From: Micromonospora sp. WMMD1102 | Lineage (GTDB): Bacteria > Actinomycetota > Actinomycetes > Mycobacteriales > Micromonosporaceae | Length of the DNA stretch: 64,000 bases | Direction: 5' to 3' | Assembly (NCBI RefSeq): GCF_029626265.1 | Contig: NZ_JARUBN010000001.1 | Location: forward strand, 2,170,001 to 2,234,000 | In this document: in pieces, positions 1 through 8,694 of the stretch | Numbering within the stretch: the first letter of the stretch is position 1 | Layout of the letters: every line of letters begins with the position of its first letter | Notes under the pieces: model-generated | The model's input: the letters and a program-made list of their open reading frames with translations, nothing else | What the model was told of the DNA's origin: nothing | The model's database searches: none | Program-made: the position numbers and the translations under genes

Positions 1-354
1 GCGATGTGGACGACCGCCCGGGGTGACGGGGACTGGCTCGGCGACCTGCACGTCGCGCTGGCCGCCGCCGGCCTGCCGCGCGAGTTGGCCGAGGCCGGCA
101 TGTCAACGGCGTACGACGACGCGGTGCGCGCCTCGCACGCCGAGGCGATCGGTCTGGTCGGCCCACACGTCGGCACTCCGATCATCGCGGCGACCGGTGC
201 CGACGGTGCCCGGGTCGCCTTCTTCGGCCCGGTGATCTCCCGCATTCCGACCGGTGAGCAGGCCGGGCGGCTCTGGGACGGCACCCTGCTGGTGGCCGGT
301 GTGCCCGGTTTCCACGAACTCAAGGGTGCCCCGCACGTCGCACCGCAGCTCTGA
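1..354 (+). CDS. mycothiol-dependent nitroreductase (Rv2466c/DsbA-like), 3' part only
   Basis: The frame is open from the first base of the window and ends at TGA 352-354, so the 5' part lies outside. The visible ~117 residues carry a C-terminal block (HVGTPIIAATG, then FFGPVISRIP, GEQAGRLWDG, AGVPGFHELK) that I recognise from the mycothiol-dependent nitroreductase Rv2466c family, a thioredoxin-fold DsbA relative of about 200 residues. The thioredoxin CxxC would be in the missing part, so activity cannot be judged. If correctly assigned it is a cytoplasmic redox enzyme using mycothiol, which is restricted to actinobacteria. The internal ATG at base 4 is not a credible start because the fold would be incomplete. 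Confidence 0.7.
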   Translation, partial: AMWTTARGDGDWLGDLHVALAAAGLPRELAEAGMSTAYDDAVRASHAEAIGLVGPHVGTPIIAATGADGARVAFFGPVISRIPTGEQAGRLWDGTLLVAGVPGFHELKGAPHVAPQL

Positions 355-412
355 CCCGCGGCTGCGTCGCGGGCCCGCGGATCCGCTACCTGGGGCCACA
401 GGTCTGCCGGAC

Positions 413-442
413 TTGATAGGCAAGTGATTACTTGCCTATCAT
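413..442 (+). promoter_or_regulatory. arsR promoter with overlapping palindromic operator
   Basis: A perfect inverted repeat with 11-bp arms (GATAGGCAAGT and ACTTGCCTATC, 4-nt spacer GATT) spans 415-440. It overlaps a good promoter: -35 TTGATA at 413-418, an 18-nt spacer, and -10 TATCAT at 437-442. The GTG start of the regulator is at 449, where transcription should begin, so the mRNA is probably leaderless. A repressor bound here would block its own promoter, the usual ArsR autoregulation. Confidence 0.8.
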
Positions 443-448
443 CGTGGG

Positions 449-769
449 GTGAGTGACACCGCCGAACCCGGACGTGCGGCCAGGGAGGCCGACGTGTTCA
501 AGGCCCTGGCCGATCCGACCCGTCGGAAGATCCTTGACGAGCTGGCGGAGCGCGACGGGCAGACGCTGTTCGAGATCTGTACCCGGCTGGCGATGAAATA
601 CCAGCTCACCTCGTCCCGCCAGGCGACCTCGCAGCACCTGGAGGTGCTGATCGGGGCAGGGCTGGTCACCAGCCGCCGGGAGGGTCGCTACAAGTTCCAC
701 CACCTCGAAACCGGCCCCCTGGAACACCTCACCGATCGATGGCTCAAGCGCGAAACCAAGGAGAACTGA
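449..769 (+). CDS. ArsR-family winged-helix transcriptional repressor
   Basis: A 106-residue protein. VFKALADPTRRKILDELAER (about residues 16-35) is the typical start of an ArsR HTH domain, and the recognition region is SSRQATSQHLEVLIGAGLV (about 51-69) followed by the wing REGRYKFHHL. No paired-cysteine metal site is visible, so it resembles the metal-independent ArsR/SdpR-like group often found beside glyoxalase or START-domain genes. The GTG start at 449 has no Shine-Dalgarno and follows the -10 by 6 nt, fitting leaderless translation. Its TGA (767-769) overlaps the ATG of the next gene, so the two are translationally coupled. It probably represses this pair; the inducer is unknown. Confidence 0.9.
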   Translation: MSDTAEPGRAAREADVFKALADPTRRKILDELAERDGQTLFEICTRLAMKYQLTSSRQATSQHLEVLIGAGLVTSRREGRYKFHHLETGPLEHLTDRWLKRETKEN

Positions 770-1155
770 TGCGCATCACCGTTACCAGCGTCCTCGTCGG
801 CAACCAGGAGGAGGCGTTGAAGTTCTACACCGAAAAACTCGGCTTCGTGAAGAAGACGGATGTCCCGGCCGGCGGGGCGCGCTGGCTCACCGTCGTCTCG
901 CCGGACAACCCCGACGGCTGTGAGCTGCTGCTCGAACCGGACGGCCACCCCGCGGCCAAGCCGTGGAAGGAGGCGCTGGTGAACGACGGCATCCCGTACA
1001 CCCAGTTCGCGGTCGACGACGTCCGCGCGGAGTACGAGCGGCTGCGCGGGCTGGGCGTCCGGTTCACCCAGGAGCCGGCGGAGATGGGGCCGGTCACGAC
1101 GGCCGTCTTCGACGACACCTGCGGCAACCTGATCCAGATCGTCCAGCTGCACTGA
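769..1155 (+). CDS. VOC/glyoxalase-family protein
   Basis: A 128-residue single VOC domain protein (MRITVTSVLVGNQEEALKFY, EKLGFVKK, then LIQIVQLH at the end). The beta-alpha-beta-beta-beta pattern and the closing FDDTCGNLIQI strand match the glyoxalase/bleomycin-resistance/dioxygenase superfamily, which uses metal-dependent dimers for diverse reactions; the substrate cannot be read from sequence. ATG 769 overlaps the stop of the ArsR gene (ATGA). An upstream in-frame ATG at 739 would lie inside arsR and is not preferred. It is probably the effector gene of the ArsR-controlled operon and is followed by a strong hairpin. Confidence 0.85.
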   Translation: MRITVTSVLVGNQEEALKFYTEKLGFVKKTDVPAGGARWLTVVSPDNPDGCELLLEPDGHPAAKPWKEALVNDGIPYTQFAVDDVRAEYERLRGLGVRFTQEPAEMGPVTTAVFDDTCGNLIQIVQLH

Positions 1156-1163
1156 CCCGGGCC

Positions 1164-1203
1164 GGGCCGTCTCTCCCCCGGCACAGGTGGGGGAGGACGG
1201 CCC
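1164..1203 (+). terminator. hairpin after the ArsR-VOC operon
   Basis: GGGCCGTC pairs with GACGGCCC and CTCCCCC with GGGGGAG, around a 9-nt loop and one bulged T. It begins 9 nt after the VOC stop codon. There is no T-run, as is common for actinobacterial terminators. Confidence 0.65.
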
Positions 1204-1251
1204 GCAGCTTCCTCCGAGGGTCTCGGATACCGGTCCGGCTGGTGCACGGTC

Positions 1252-1282
1252 TTGACATCGCCACGGCGTGGCCCAAATAATT
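1252..1282 (+). promoter_or_regulatory. possible xylB promoter
   Basis: A consensus TTGACA (1252-1257) is followed 17-19 nt later by an AT-rich block (AAATAATT, 1275-1282) that can act as a -10. The AT-rich island continues to about 1299 with a direct repeat AATAA...AATAA, unusual in this GC context, and could be a ROK/LacI-type operator. The xylulokinase start lies about 95 nt downstream. Confidence 0.5.
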
Positions 1283-1376
1283 CAGCCAATAAACAAATCG
1301 CTGTGCGGGCGGGTCCCCGGCCCTGCCGTGGTCGGTGGCGTCAATTGACCCGTACCGGAGCGCCCCGGGAGGACCG

Positions 1377-2798
1377 GTGCCCCTCGTCGCCGGGGTCGAC
1401 TCGTCGACCCAGTCGTGCAAAGTCGTCATCCGCGACGCCGAGACCGGGGAACTGGTGCGCGAGGGTCGCGCACCACACCCCGTCGGCACCGCCGTGCCGC
1501 CGTCGGCGTGGGAGGCCGCGCTCTCCGACGCGGTCGCCCAGGCTGGTGGGCTGGACGACGTGGCCGCCGCCTCGATCGCCGGACAGCAGCAGGGCATGGT
1601 CTGCCTGGACGCGGGTGGTGCGGTGATCCGGGACGCCGTGCTGTGGAACGACACCCGCTCGGCCGGCGCCGCCGCCGACCTGGTTGCCGACCTCGGCGGT
1701 GGCGAGACCGGGCGGCGAGCCTGGGCGGAGGCGGTCGGTCTGGTGCCGGTGGCCAGTTTCACCGTCACCAAGCTGCGCTGGCTGGCCTCGGCAGAGCCGG
1801 AGAACGCCGCCCGTACGGTCGCCGTGTGTCTGCCACACGACTGGCTGACCTGGCGGCTGGCCGGCGCACCCGAACTGGAGGCGCTGTGCACCGACCGCAG
1901 CGACGCTAGCGGGACCGGATACTGGTCGGCCGCGACCGGTGAATACCGTACCGACCTGATCCGGTTGGCGTTCGGCCGGGACGACATCCTGCTGCCGCAG
2001 GTGCTCGGGCCGACCGGTCGGGCCGGACACCTGCGCACCGGCGCCCCACTGGGCCCCGGCGCCGGCGACAGTGCCGGGGCGGCGCTGGGTGTCGGCGCCG
2101 AGCCGGGTGACGTGATCGTGTCGATCGGTACCTCCGGCACGGTCTTCACCGTGACCGACGTGCCGGCCGCCGACCCGAGCGGAATCGTGGCCGGGTTCGC
2201 CGACACGACCGGCCGCTTCCTGCCGCTGGTCTGCACGCTCAACGCCGCCCGGGTGCTGGACGCCGCCGCGACCATGCTGCGGGTGGACCACGCCGAGCTG
2301 TCCGCGTTGGCGCTCTCTGCCCCGGCGGGCGCCGACGGGCTGGTCCTGGTGCCCTATCTGGAGGGCGAGCGCACACCGAACCGCCCGCACGCCACCGGAG
2401 GCGTGCACGGCCTGACCCTGCGGAACTCCACCCCCGCGCACCTGGCCCGCGCGGCGGTGGAGGGCATGCTGTGCGCCCTCGCCGACGGACTGGACGCGCT
2501 GATCGCGCACGGCACGACGGCCAACCGGGTCATCCTGGTCGGCGGCGGTGCCCGCTCGGCGGCGGTACGCCGGATCGCGCCCACGATCTTCGGCCGCCCC
2601 GTGCTCGTGCCACCCCCGGGGGAGTACGTCGCCGACGGCGCCGCCCGGCAGGCGGCCTGGGTGTTGTCCGGCGGGCAGCGACCGCCGTCGTGGACGGTCG
2701 GGCAGGTCGAGACGTACGAGTCGGACGCCGTCCCGGCGATCCGCGAACGGTACGCCGTGGCCCGCGCGAACGTCGCCGACCGGGCCGGCGAACGTTAG
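1377..2798 (+). CDS. xylB: xylulokinase (FGGY carbohydrate kinase)
   Basis: A 473-residue FGGY kinase that phosphorylates D-xylulose to D-xylulose 5-phosphate in the cytoplasm. [14 protein letters not shown] near the N-terminus is the phosphate-1 motif, [14 protein letters not shown] and LWNDTRSA are substrate-side motifs, [10 protein letters not shown] is the phosphate-2 loop and [15 protein letters not shown] is the adenosine region. I chose GTG 1377 because it follows GGGAGGA (1367-1373) and gives the family N-terminus; GTG 1335 would add 14 atypical residues. The product is the substrate of the phosphoketolase encoded convergently at 3517-5886. No xylose isomerase is in the window. Confidence 0.9.
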   Translation: MPLVAGVDSSTQSCKVVIRDAETGELVREGRAPHPVGTAVPPSAWEAALSDAVAQAGGLDDVAAASIAGQQQGMVCLDAGGAVIRDAVLWNDTRSAGAAADLVADLGGGETGRRAWAEAVGLVPVASFTVTKLRWLASAEPENAARTVAVCLPHDWLTWRLAGAPELEALCTDRSDASGTGYWSAATGEYRTDLIRLAFGRDDILLPQVLGPTGRAGHLRTGAPLGPGAGDSAGAALGVGAEPGDVIVSIGTSGTVFTVTDVPAADPSGIVAGFADTTGRFLPLVCTLNAARVLDAAATMLRVDHAELSALALSAPAGADGLVLVPYLEGERTPNRPHATGGVHGLTLRNSTPAHLARAAVEGMLCALADGLDALIAHGTTANRVILVGGGARSAAVRRIAPTIFGRPVLVPPPGEYVADGAARQAAWVLSGGQRPPSWTVGQVETYESDAVPAIRERYAVARANVADRAGER

Positions 2799-2811
2799 CT
2801 TCGCTGCCCGG

Positions 2812-3324
2812 CTAGCGCCGGCGCCGCTCCAGCAGCCGCTGGTAGGCGGCCAGCCCGTCCGGCACCCACTCCCACTCGGTGAGCCGGCGGTCCAGCTCCG
2901 CCTCGCCGAGGAAGGCGTGCCAGGCCACCTCCTCGACCTGCGGGGCGACCGGCATCGCGCAGCGCACCTCGTAGACGGCGGACCACCAGGTGTGCTCCGG
3001 TGTCTCGTAGAGGAACCGGAACAGCGGCGTCGGCGCGGGCAGCCCGGAGACCCCCAACTCCTCCTCGGCCTCCCGCCGGGCCGCCTCGTCGTAGCTCTCG
3101 CCGGCGCCGACCACACCGCCGACGAACATGTCGTAGTGGGACGGGAAGACGAGCTTCTGCGCGGTGCGGCGGTGCACGAAGATCCGGCCCGCCGGGTCGC
3201 GGGCGAGCACGAAGACGGCCCGGTGCCGCAGCCGCCGGGCGTACGCCTCGCCGCGCGGGGCCTGGCCGACCACCCGGTCCCGCTCGTCGACGATGTCCAG
3301 GATCTCGTCCGCCGAACGTGTCAC
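2812..3324 (-). CDS. NUDIX hydrolase (YfcD/IDI-like)
   Basis: A 170-residue protein with a complete Nudix box: GVVGAGESYDEAARREAEEE, then LGV, matching GX5EX7REUXEEXGU. ILDIVDERDRVVGQAPR at the N-terminus and HRAVFVLARDPAGRIFVHRR resemble the YfcD/isopentenyl-diphosphate-isomerase-like Nudix group. It should hydrolyse a nucleoside-diphosphate-linked substrate with Mg2+; the substrate is not predictable. GTG 3324 is chosen because GGAG lies 8 nt upstream and it overlaps the TGA of the upstream 63-codon frame (GTGA). It is the last gene of the leftward usp-xfp operon and converges on xylB. Confidence 0.85.
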   Translation of the reverse strand: MTRSADEILDIVDERDRVVGQAPRGEAYARRLRHRAVFVLARDPAGRIFVHRRTAQKLVFPSHYDMFVGGVVGAGESYDEAARREAEEELGVSGLPAPTPLFRFLYETPEHTWWSAVYEVRCAMPVAPQVEEVAWHAFLGEAELDRRLTEWEWVPDGLAAYQRLLERRRR

Positions 3325-3512
3325 GGGAACCACTCCACCTCCACCGCCTCGCCCGTCAGCGCCAGCTTCTCGATGAGCAGACCGGTGCCGCCGCTGGCGA
3401 TCGTACTGGTCGCGGGCTTCCGACGCGCCGACGCGACGGATGTCCTGGCCCGAACTGGTGCCGGCGGGCCACGCCGCCATGTCGGAGCTGGAGAAGTGCC
3501 GTGCCGGGCCAC
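3321..3512 (-). CDS. hypothetical 63-aa protein between xfp and NUDIX gene
   Basis: A short frame starting at GTG 3512, 4 nt after the phosphoketolase stop, and ending in a TGA that overlaps the NUDIX GTG. The second half (TSTIASGGTGLLIEKLALTG, then EAVEVEWFP) has strongly GC-biased third codon positions like real genes here. The first half is less convincing: a different leftward frame has the better codon bias between about 3405 and 3480, so the N-terminus may be wrong or a frameshift may be present. I do not recognise the family. The tight spacing suggests a real coupled gene. Confidence 0.45.
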   Translation of the reverse strand: MARHGTSPAPTWRRGPPAPVRARTSVASARRKPATSTIASGGTGLLIEKLALTGEAVEVEWFP

Positions 3513-3516
3513 CTGC

Positions 3517-5886
3517 TCAGCCCGGCCACCGCCACTTCGCGACCATCGGATGGTCCTCGCCGCAACGGCGGGTGTGGTCGCGGCACGCCTGCCGGGCGTC
3601 GACCATCGCCTGCCGCAGGTGGGCGGCCCGGACGGCCAGCCCGGGAACCCGGTCGACGACGTCCATGACCAGGTGGAACCGGTCGAGGTCGTTCATCATC
3701 ACCATGTCGAACGGCGTGGTGGTGGTGCCCTCCTCCCGATAACCCCGGACGTGCAGGTTCGGATGGTTGGCCCGGCGGTAGGTGAGCCGGTGGATCAGCG
3801 ACGGATAGCCGTGGTAGGCGAAGATCACCGGCCGGTCCCGGGTGAAGAGGGCGTCGAACTGCGGCTCGGCCAGCCCGTGCGGGTGCACGCTCTCGGGTTG
3901 CAGCCGCATCAGGTCGACGACGTTTATCACCCGCACCCGCAGCTCGGGCAGGTGGTGGCGGAGCAGGTCGGCGGCGGCCAGGGTCTCCAGCGTCGGTACG
4001 TCGCCGGCGCAGCCGAGCACCACGTCCGGCTCGGCACCGGCGTCGCTGCTGGCCCAGTCCCAGATTCCCAGCCCGCGCCGGCAGTGCAGCTCCGCCTGCT
4101 CCATCGGCAGCCAGTTCGGGGCGGCCTGCTTGCCGGAGATGACCACGTTGACGTGGTGCCGGCTGCGCAGGCAGTGGTCCATGGTGCAGAGCAGGGTGTT
4201 GGCGTCCGGCGGCAGGTAGACCCGGACGATCTCCGCCTTCTTGTTGGTGACGTGGTCGATGAAGCCCGGGTCCTGGTGCGAGAAGCCGTTGTGGTCCTGC
4301 CGCCAGACGTGGCTGGAGAGCAGGTAGTTGAGCGAGGCGACCGGGCGCCGCCACGGAATGTCCCGGGTGATCTTCAGCCACTTGGCGTGCTGGTTGACCA
4401 TCGAGTCGACGAGGTGGGTGAACGCCTCGTAGCTGGTGAAGACGCCGTGCCGGCCGGTCAGCAGGTAGCCCTCCAGCCAGCCCTGGCAGAGGTGCTCGGA
4501 GAGCACCTCCAGCACCCGGCCGCCGGGGGAGAGGTGCTCGTCGCCGGGGCCGGTCGCGCCCAGGAAGGCCCGGTCGGTGACCTCGAAGACCGGGGCCAGC
4601 CCGTTCGACTCCACCTCGTCCGGCCCGAACAGCCGGAACCGGTCCCGGTTGGCGGCGACGACGTCCCGGAGCCAGCCGCCGAGCACCCCGGTCGCCCCGG
4701 TCGACGGGCTGCCCGGCCGGTCCACCCCGACCGAGTGCCGCCGGAAGTCGGGCAGCACCAGGTCACGGAGTACGCCGCCGCCGTTGGTGTGCGGGTTCGC
4801 GCTCATCCGGCGGTCGCCGCGTGGAGCCAGGGCGGCCAGCGCCGGCAGCGGCGCGCCGTCCGCGTCGAAGAGCTCCTCCGGCCGGTACGACCGCAGCCAG
4901 CGCTCCAACTGGGCCAGGTGGTCGGGATCGTCGCGTACCCCGGCCAGCGGAATCTGGTGCGACCGCCACGTTCCGGCGACCTGCTCGCCGTCCACCTCGG
5001 CCGGCCCGGTCCAGCCCTTCGGGGTACGCAGCACCAGCATCGGCCAGCGGGGCCGCTGCACCGGCCCGCCCCGGCGGGCCCGCCGCTGGATCTCGGCGAT
5101 CTCGTCCAGCGCCCGGTCCAGCCCGGCCGCCAGGTCCCGGTGCACCCGGGCCGGCTCCTCCCCGGCCACCACGTACGGCTGGTAGCCGTAGCCGCGCAGC
5201 ATGCCGAGCAGGTCCTCCTCGGGCATCCGGGCCAGCACCGTCGGATTGGCGATCTTGTAGCCGTTGAGGTGCAGGATCGGCAGCACCGCCCCGTCCCGGG
5301 CCGGGTCGACGAACATGGTGGAGAACCAGCTGGCGGCGAGTGGCCCGGTCTCCGCCTCGCCGTCGCCGACCACGCACGCGACCAGCAGGTCCGGGTTGTC
5401 GAACGCCGCACCGTAGGCGTGCGCGAGCGAGTACCCCAACTCGCCGCCCTCGTGGATCGAACCCGGCACCTCGGCCGCGACGTGGCTCGGCAGCCCGCCG
5501 GGAAAGGAGAACTGCCGGAACAGCCGGGCCATCCCGGCCTCGTCCCGGCCCACCGACGGGTACAACTCGGTGAAGGTCCCCTCCAGCCAGGTGTTCGCGA
5601 TGACGGCCGGAGCGCCGTGCCCGGGGCCGGTCACCAGCATCGCGGCCAGGTCGCGGGCCACGATCACCCGGTTCAGGTGTACGTAGACAAGGTTCAGCCC
5701 TGGATCCGTCCCCCAGTGGCCGAGCAGCCGAGGCTTGACGTGCTCCGGCCGCAACGGCTCACGCAGCAGCGGGTTGGCCAGCAGATAGAGCTGCCCGACG
5801 CTGAGGTAGTTGGCGGCCCGCCAGTACGCGTCGATCCGGCCCAGCTCCTCGTCGGCCGGTCGGGGCTGCGGCTCCGGCACGCTCAC
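3517..5886 (-). CDS. xfp: xylulose-5-phosphate/fructose-6-phosphate phosphoketolase
   Basis: A 789-residue protein, the normal length for the family. It cleaves xylulose 5-phosphate (or fructose 6-phosphate) with phosphate to acetyl phosphate plus glyceraldehyde 3-phosphate (or erythrose 4-phosphate), using thiamine diphosphate. Signature blocks are [61 protein letters not shown] and the ThDP/Mg motif [17 protein letters not shown] 5886 is preceded by AGGAG inside the end of the upstream usp gene (4-nt gap). Position after usp and before a NUDIX gene suggests one operon. With xylB opposite, it forms a pentose-to-acetyl-phosphate shunt. Confidence 0.93.
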   Translation of the reverse strand: MSVPEPQPRPADEELGRIDAYWRAANYLSVGQLYLLANPLLREPLRPEHVKPRLLGHWGTDPGLNLVYVHLNRVIVARDLAAMLVTGPGHGAPAVIANTWLEGTFTELYPSVGRDEAGMARLFRQFSFPGGLPSHVAAEVPGSIHEGGELGYSLAHAYGAAFDNPDLLVACVVGDGEAETGPLAASWFSTMFVDPARDGAVLPILHLNGYKIANPTVLARMPEEDLLGMLRGYGYQPYVVAGEEPARVHRDLAAGLDRALDEIAEIQRRARRGGPVQRPRWPMLVLRTPKGWTGPAEVDGEQVAGTWRSHQIPLAGVRDDPDHLAQLERWLRSYRPEELFDADGAPLPALAALAPRGDRRMSANPHTNGGGVLRDLVLPDFRRHSVGVDRPGSPSTGATGVLGGWLRDVVAANRDRFRLFGPDEVESNGLAPVFEVTDRAFLGATGPGDEHLSPGGRVLEVLSEHLCQGWLEGYLLTGRHGVFTSYEAFTHLVDSMVNQHAKWLKITRDIPWRRPVASLNYLLSSHVWRQDHNGFSHQDPGFIDHVTNKKAEIVRVYLPPDANTLLCTMDHCLRSRHHVNVVISGKQAAPNWLPMEQAELHCRRGLGIWDWASSDAGAEPDVVLGCAGDVPTLETLAAADLLRHHLPELRVRVINVVDLMRLQPESVHPHGLAEPQFDALFTRDRPVIFAYHGYPSLIHRLTYRRANHPNLHVRGYREEGTTTTPFDMVMMNDLDRFHLVMDVVDRVPGLAVRAAHLRQAMVDARQACRDHTRRCGEDHPMVAKWRWPG

Positions 5887-5890
5887 CGGC

Positions 5891-6736
5891 TCACTCCTGG
5901 ATGTAGAGGCCGTGCGCGTTGCGTACCACGGCCACCGGGGAGGCCGAGTGGTAGAGCATCGCCTGGCTGACCGAGCCGAGCATGCCCCGCCACGGCTCGT
6001 CACCGCGCGCGCTGACCACCACCAGTTCGGCCCGGCGGGTCTCCTGGGCCAGCGCCGACTCCGGGTCGCCGGTCCGGACCTGCTGGTCGACCCGGACCGA
6101 GGGGTACTTCCGCTGCCACGGCGCGACCGCCTCGGCGAGCTGCTCGACCACCTCGGGCGGCGGCCCGCCGTCCGTACCGTCCGGGTCGCAGACCTGCACC
6201 ACCATGAGATCCGTGCAGTGTCGCGACGCGGTGTCGAAGGCGTAGTCGAGCGCGCTCAGCGAACTGGTCGAGCCGTCCACGCCGACCAGTACCGGCCCGA
6301 CCGACGGCAGTTGCTCCCGGGCGACCAGCACGGTGCACCCGGCCCGCGCCGCGATCTGCACGGCGGTGGCCTCCGAGGAGGCCGTCACGTCGGGATCGAT
6401 CCCCAGCCCGCCGTCGCCGATCACCAGCAGCGCGGCGGAACCCGACTCGCGGAGCAGAGTGGTGATCACCGGCCCCTCGATGAGCGCACAGGAGACGTCG
6501 AGTCCCGGCTGGGCCTGCGACGCCAGGGCGGTCGCCCGGTACAGCAGTTCCTCGGCGGGGCGGCGCGGCTCCTCCGGCATCGGCTCCGACGGGTCCGCCA
6601 CCCAGTTGAAGGTGTGCACGAGGCGCAGCGGGCGGGAGTGCAGGACCGCCTCGCGGGCCGCCAACCGGATCGCCGTCATGCTCGTCCGGGAGCCGTCGAT
6701 CCCGACCACGACCATCGCGTCCGGCGGGGCGGTCAC
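5891..6736 (-). CDS. universal stress protein, two tandem Usp domains
   Basis: A 281-residue cytoplasmic protein with two Usp folds. Domain 1 opens with [20 protein letters not shown], domain 2 with [19 protein letters not shown], and domain 2 ends with the ATP-binding pattern GX2GX9S ([18 protein letters not shown]). Double-domain ATP-binding Usp proteins are common in actinobacteria and are often induced by hypoxia or stationary phase. Only 4 nt separate it from xfp downstream, so the pair is probably co-transcribed, linking phosphoketolase to a stress or redox signal. GTG 6736 gives [18 protein letters not shown] 6715 (MVVVGID) is an alternative. Confidence 0.88.
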   Translation of the reverse strand: MTAPPDAMVVVGIDGSRTSMTAIRLAAREAVLHSRPLRLVHTFNWVADPSEPMPEEPRRPAEELLYRATALASQAQPGLDVSCALIEGPVITTLLRESGSAALLVIGDGGLGIDPDVTASSEATAVQIAARAGCTVLVAREQLPSVGPVLVGVDGSTSSLSALDYAFDTASRHCTDLMVVQVCDPDGTDGGPPPEVVEQLAEAVAPWQRKYPSVRVDQQVRTGDPESALAQETRRAELVVVSARGDEPWRGMLGSVSQAMLYHSASPVAVVRNAHGLYIQE

Positions 6737-6870
6737 CGTCGCCCCGCGATCACCGGGGCACCGGCCCGGCGCCGGTCACCTGTCGTGTCCCTCGCACCAG
6801 CCGAGAGTAGCCGGGCCGGACGGCGGCCGTCGCCGGATTCGGCCAGCACGGCCGTACCGGGGAGGGTCGG

Positions 6871-7893
6871 TCAGGGCTCGACCCGCAGTACGGCGATCGT
6901 GGCGTTGTCCCGACCGCCCGCGACCAGGGTGTCGGCGAGTACGCCCCGGACCGTCTCGCCGAGGTTGCCGGCCGCGCCGAGCCGCCCGGAGAGCCGCTGG
7001 TAGTCGAGCTGTTCGGCGACCCCGTCGGTGCAGAGGCAGTAGACGTCGCCGGGGCGCAACGAGACGTTCAGCAGATCCGGTTCGGGCATCGCCGGATGGC
7101 CCACGTAGCGGGTGAGCTGGTAGCGGGCGGCCGCCGCCGCGGGCGAGTCCGCCGGATACCAGCCGTAGACGGCACCGAGCCAGGCCGCCGTGTGGTCCAC
7201 GGTGAGCAGTTCGAGCAGCCCGTCCCGCAGCCGGTACGCCCGGGAGTCGCCGATCTGCACGATCCAGCCGGCGAGTTCGGTCGTGCTGCCCGACCCGGCC
7301 GCCGCCGTACCCGGTGCCGACCCGGCCGGTGCCGTACCCGGTGCCGACCCGGCCGCCGCGGTGCCCGGTGCCGTCCGGGCGACCGGTGCGGTACGCCGTA
7401 CCCGGAGCACCTGGTCGGTGGCGCCCGATCCGCCCGGGTAACCCGCTTCGGTCGGCCCGTCGCCGGATGCCGGGACCCGTCCGGTGTCGTCGGGGCCGTC
7501 GGCCGGCGGCACGACGACCAGGCCGGTGAAGGTGCAGCCGGTCAGTTCGCCGAGTTCGGCACCGGCCGCCCGGACCCGGGACTGTGCCTGCGCCATCGCG
7601 GCCCGCAGCTGGTCGGGGCCGATCTGTGGCGCTGCCGCGCGTACCCCGGCGACCATCGTCTCCATGGTGGTGCCACCGGCGGCCGTGCTGCCCCGGCCAT
7701 CGCCCATCCCGTCGGCCACCGCCAGGAACGGCAGCACCGGATCGACGTGCAGTACGTCGAAGTTCGCCGAGTAGCGCTGGCCCACCCGGCTGCCTCCGGC
7801 GACACTGAGCCGGTGCGCGCCGACCTGGTAGCTGCGGCTCACGTCGCCCTCGGCGGGCATCCGGTCGGGACCCGTCACAGGGCTACGGTGCAT
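6871..7893 (-). CDS. PP2C-family serine/threonine phosphatase
   Basis: A 340-residue PPM-type phosphatase. Metal-binding and core motifs appear in order: RYSANFDVLHVD, LAVADGMGDGRGS, WIVQIGDSRAYRLRDG, YCLCTDGVAEQL and GGRDNATIAVL at the C-terminus. The family dephosphorylates phospho-Ser/Thr proteins with Mn/Mg. A low-complexity Ala/Gly/Thr/Pro insertion (about residues 174-200) replaces a surface loop and is encoded by three 27-bp repeats. No membrane segment is seen. ATG 7893 is chosen because upstream codons look non-coding. It lies 134 bp upstream of usp on the same strand. Confidence 0.85.
   Translation of the reverse strand: MHRSPVTGPDRMPAEGDVSRSYQVGAHRLSVAGGSRVGQRYSANFDVLHVDPVLPFLAVADGMGDGRGSTAAGGTTMETMVAGVRAAAPQIGPDQLRAAMAQAQSRVRAAGAELGELTGCTFTGLVVVPPADGPDDTGRVPASGDGPTEAGYPGGSGATDQVLRVRRTAPVARTAPGTAAAGSAPGTAPAGSAPGTAAAGSGSTTELAGWIVQIGDSRAYRLRDGLLELLTVDHTAAWLGAVYGWYPADSPAAAAARYQLTRYVGHPAMPEPDLLNVSLRPGDVYCLCTDGVAEQLDYQRLSGRLGAAGNLGETVRGVLADTLVAGGRDNATIAVLRVEP
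7291..7371 (-). repeat. 3 x 27-bp tandem repeat inside the PP2C gene
   Basis: Units at 7291-7317, 7318-7344 and 7345-7371 are near identical and encode APGTAAAGS, APGTAPAGS and APGTAAAGS. The frame is preserved, so copy number can change without breaking the protein. Confidence 0.85.
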
Positions 7894-8032
7894 GGCGGGG
7901 AGGTTAGCAGGATCGCCGACCGGCCCGGTGCGATATGCGAATCCCCGCGAATCCGTCGCCGGATCGCAGGTGCCGGCTCGTCCCGGTCCCGTTGTGCCGC
8001 GCGGGCCAAACTCCGACTGCGACGATGGGACG

Positions 8033-8650
8033 GTGAACCTGCCCGACGTGCTGCGCCGGCACCGGCTGCTCGCCGTGGTGCGGGGCGACGAGCCGGATCC
8101 GGCGCTGGCCAGCGTACTGGCGCTGGCGGAGGCCGGAGTCGCGCTGGTCGAGGTGTCGCTGACCTCCCGCGACGAGGCCGGGGTACTGGTCCGGGCCCGG
8201 GCGGCGTTGGGTCCGGACGCGCCGCTCGGTGCCGGTACGGTGCTCACCGAGGCGGACGTGGTGCAGGCGGAACAGGCGGGTGCCTCCTTCGTGGTGACGC
8301 CCGGACTGGTCCCGGCGGTCGCCGAGGCGGTCCGGCTCGGGCTGCCGGTCCTGGTCGGCGCGCTGAACCCGACCGAGGTCGTCGCGGCCAGCCTGGCCGG
8401 TGCGGCGGCGGTGAAGCTCTTTCCCGCCTCGCTCGGCGGCCCGGCCTATCTGCGGGCGCTCCGGAAGCCGTTCCCGGACGTCCCGTTCGTGCCGTTCGGC
8501 GGGGTGGACGTCGAGTCCGCTCCGGAATACCTGGCGGCGGGTGCGCTGGCGGTCGGCGCCTCCGAGGCGCTGCTCGGCACCGCGCCCCAGGGCGGTGACC
8601 TGGCCGCGCTGCGGCTGCGGGCCACCGCCTTCCGCGCCGCCGTCTCCTGA
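8033..8650 (+). CDS. eda: 2-keto-3-deoxy-6-phosphogluconate (KDPG) aldolase-family protein
   Basis: A 205-residue class I aldolase of the KDPG/KHG/DgoA group, cleaving 2-keto-3-deoxy-phospho sugar acids to pyruvate and glyceraldehyde 3-phosphate. Visible blocks are RLLAVVRGDEPD, ALVEVSLTSRDEA (active-site Glu region), LGAGTVLTEADVVQAEQAGA, FVVTPGL, AAAVKLFPASLGG (Schiff-base Lys) and FVPFGGVDVESAPEYLAAGA. GTG 8033 follows a GGGA 4-5 nt upstream; a longer in-frame start overlaps the divergent PP2C promoter. No edd or kdgK neighbour is present, so KDPG against galactonate or glucuronate derivatives cannot be decided. Confidence 0.88.
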   Translation: MNLPDVLRRHRLLAVVRGDEPDPALASVLALAEAGVALVEVSLTSRDEAGVLVRARAALGPDAPLGAGTVLTEADVVQAEQAGASFVVTPGLVPAVAEAVRLGLPVLVGALNPTEVVAASLAGAAAVKLFPASLGGPAYLRALRKPFPDVPFVPFGGVDVESAPEYLAAGALAVGASEALLGTAPQGGDLAALRLRATAFRAAVS

Positions 8651-8694
8651 ACCGACCCCGACCCGCATCGCCGGACAGCAGAGCGTGCGGGCGT

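Noticed and set aside
2548..5970. A 1140-codon rightward open frame opposite phosphoketolase
   Set aside because: It is the mirror of the real leftward xfp, usp and NUDIX genes in high-GC DNA; its product is low complexity (Arg/Pro/His/Val) with no domain.
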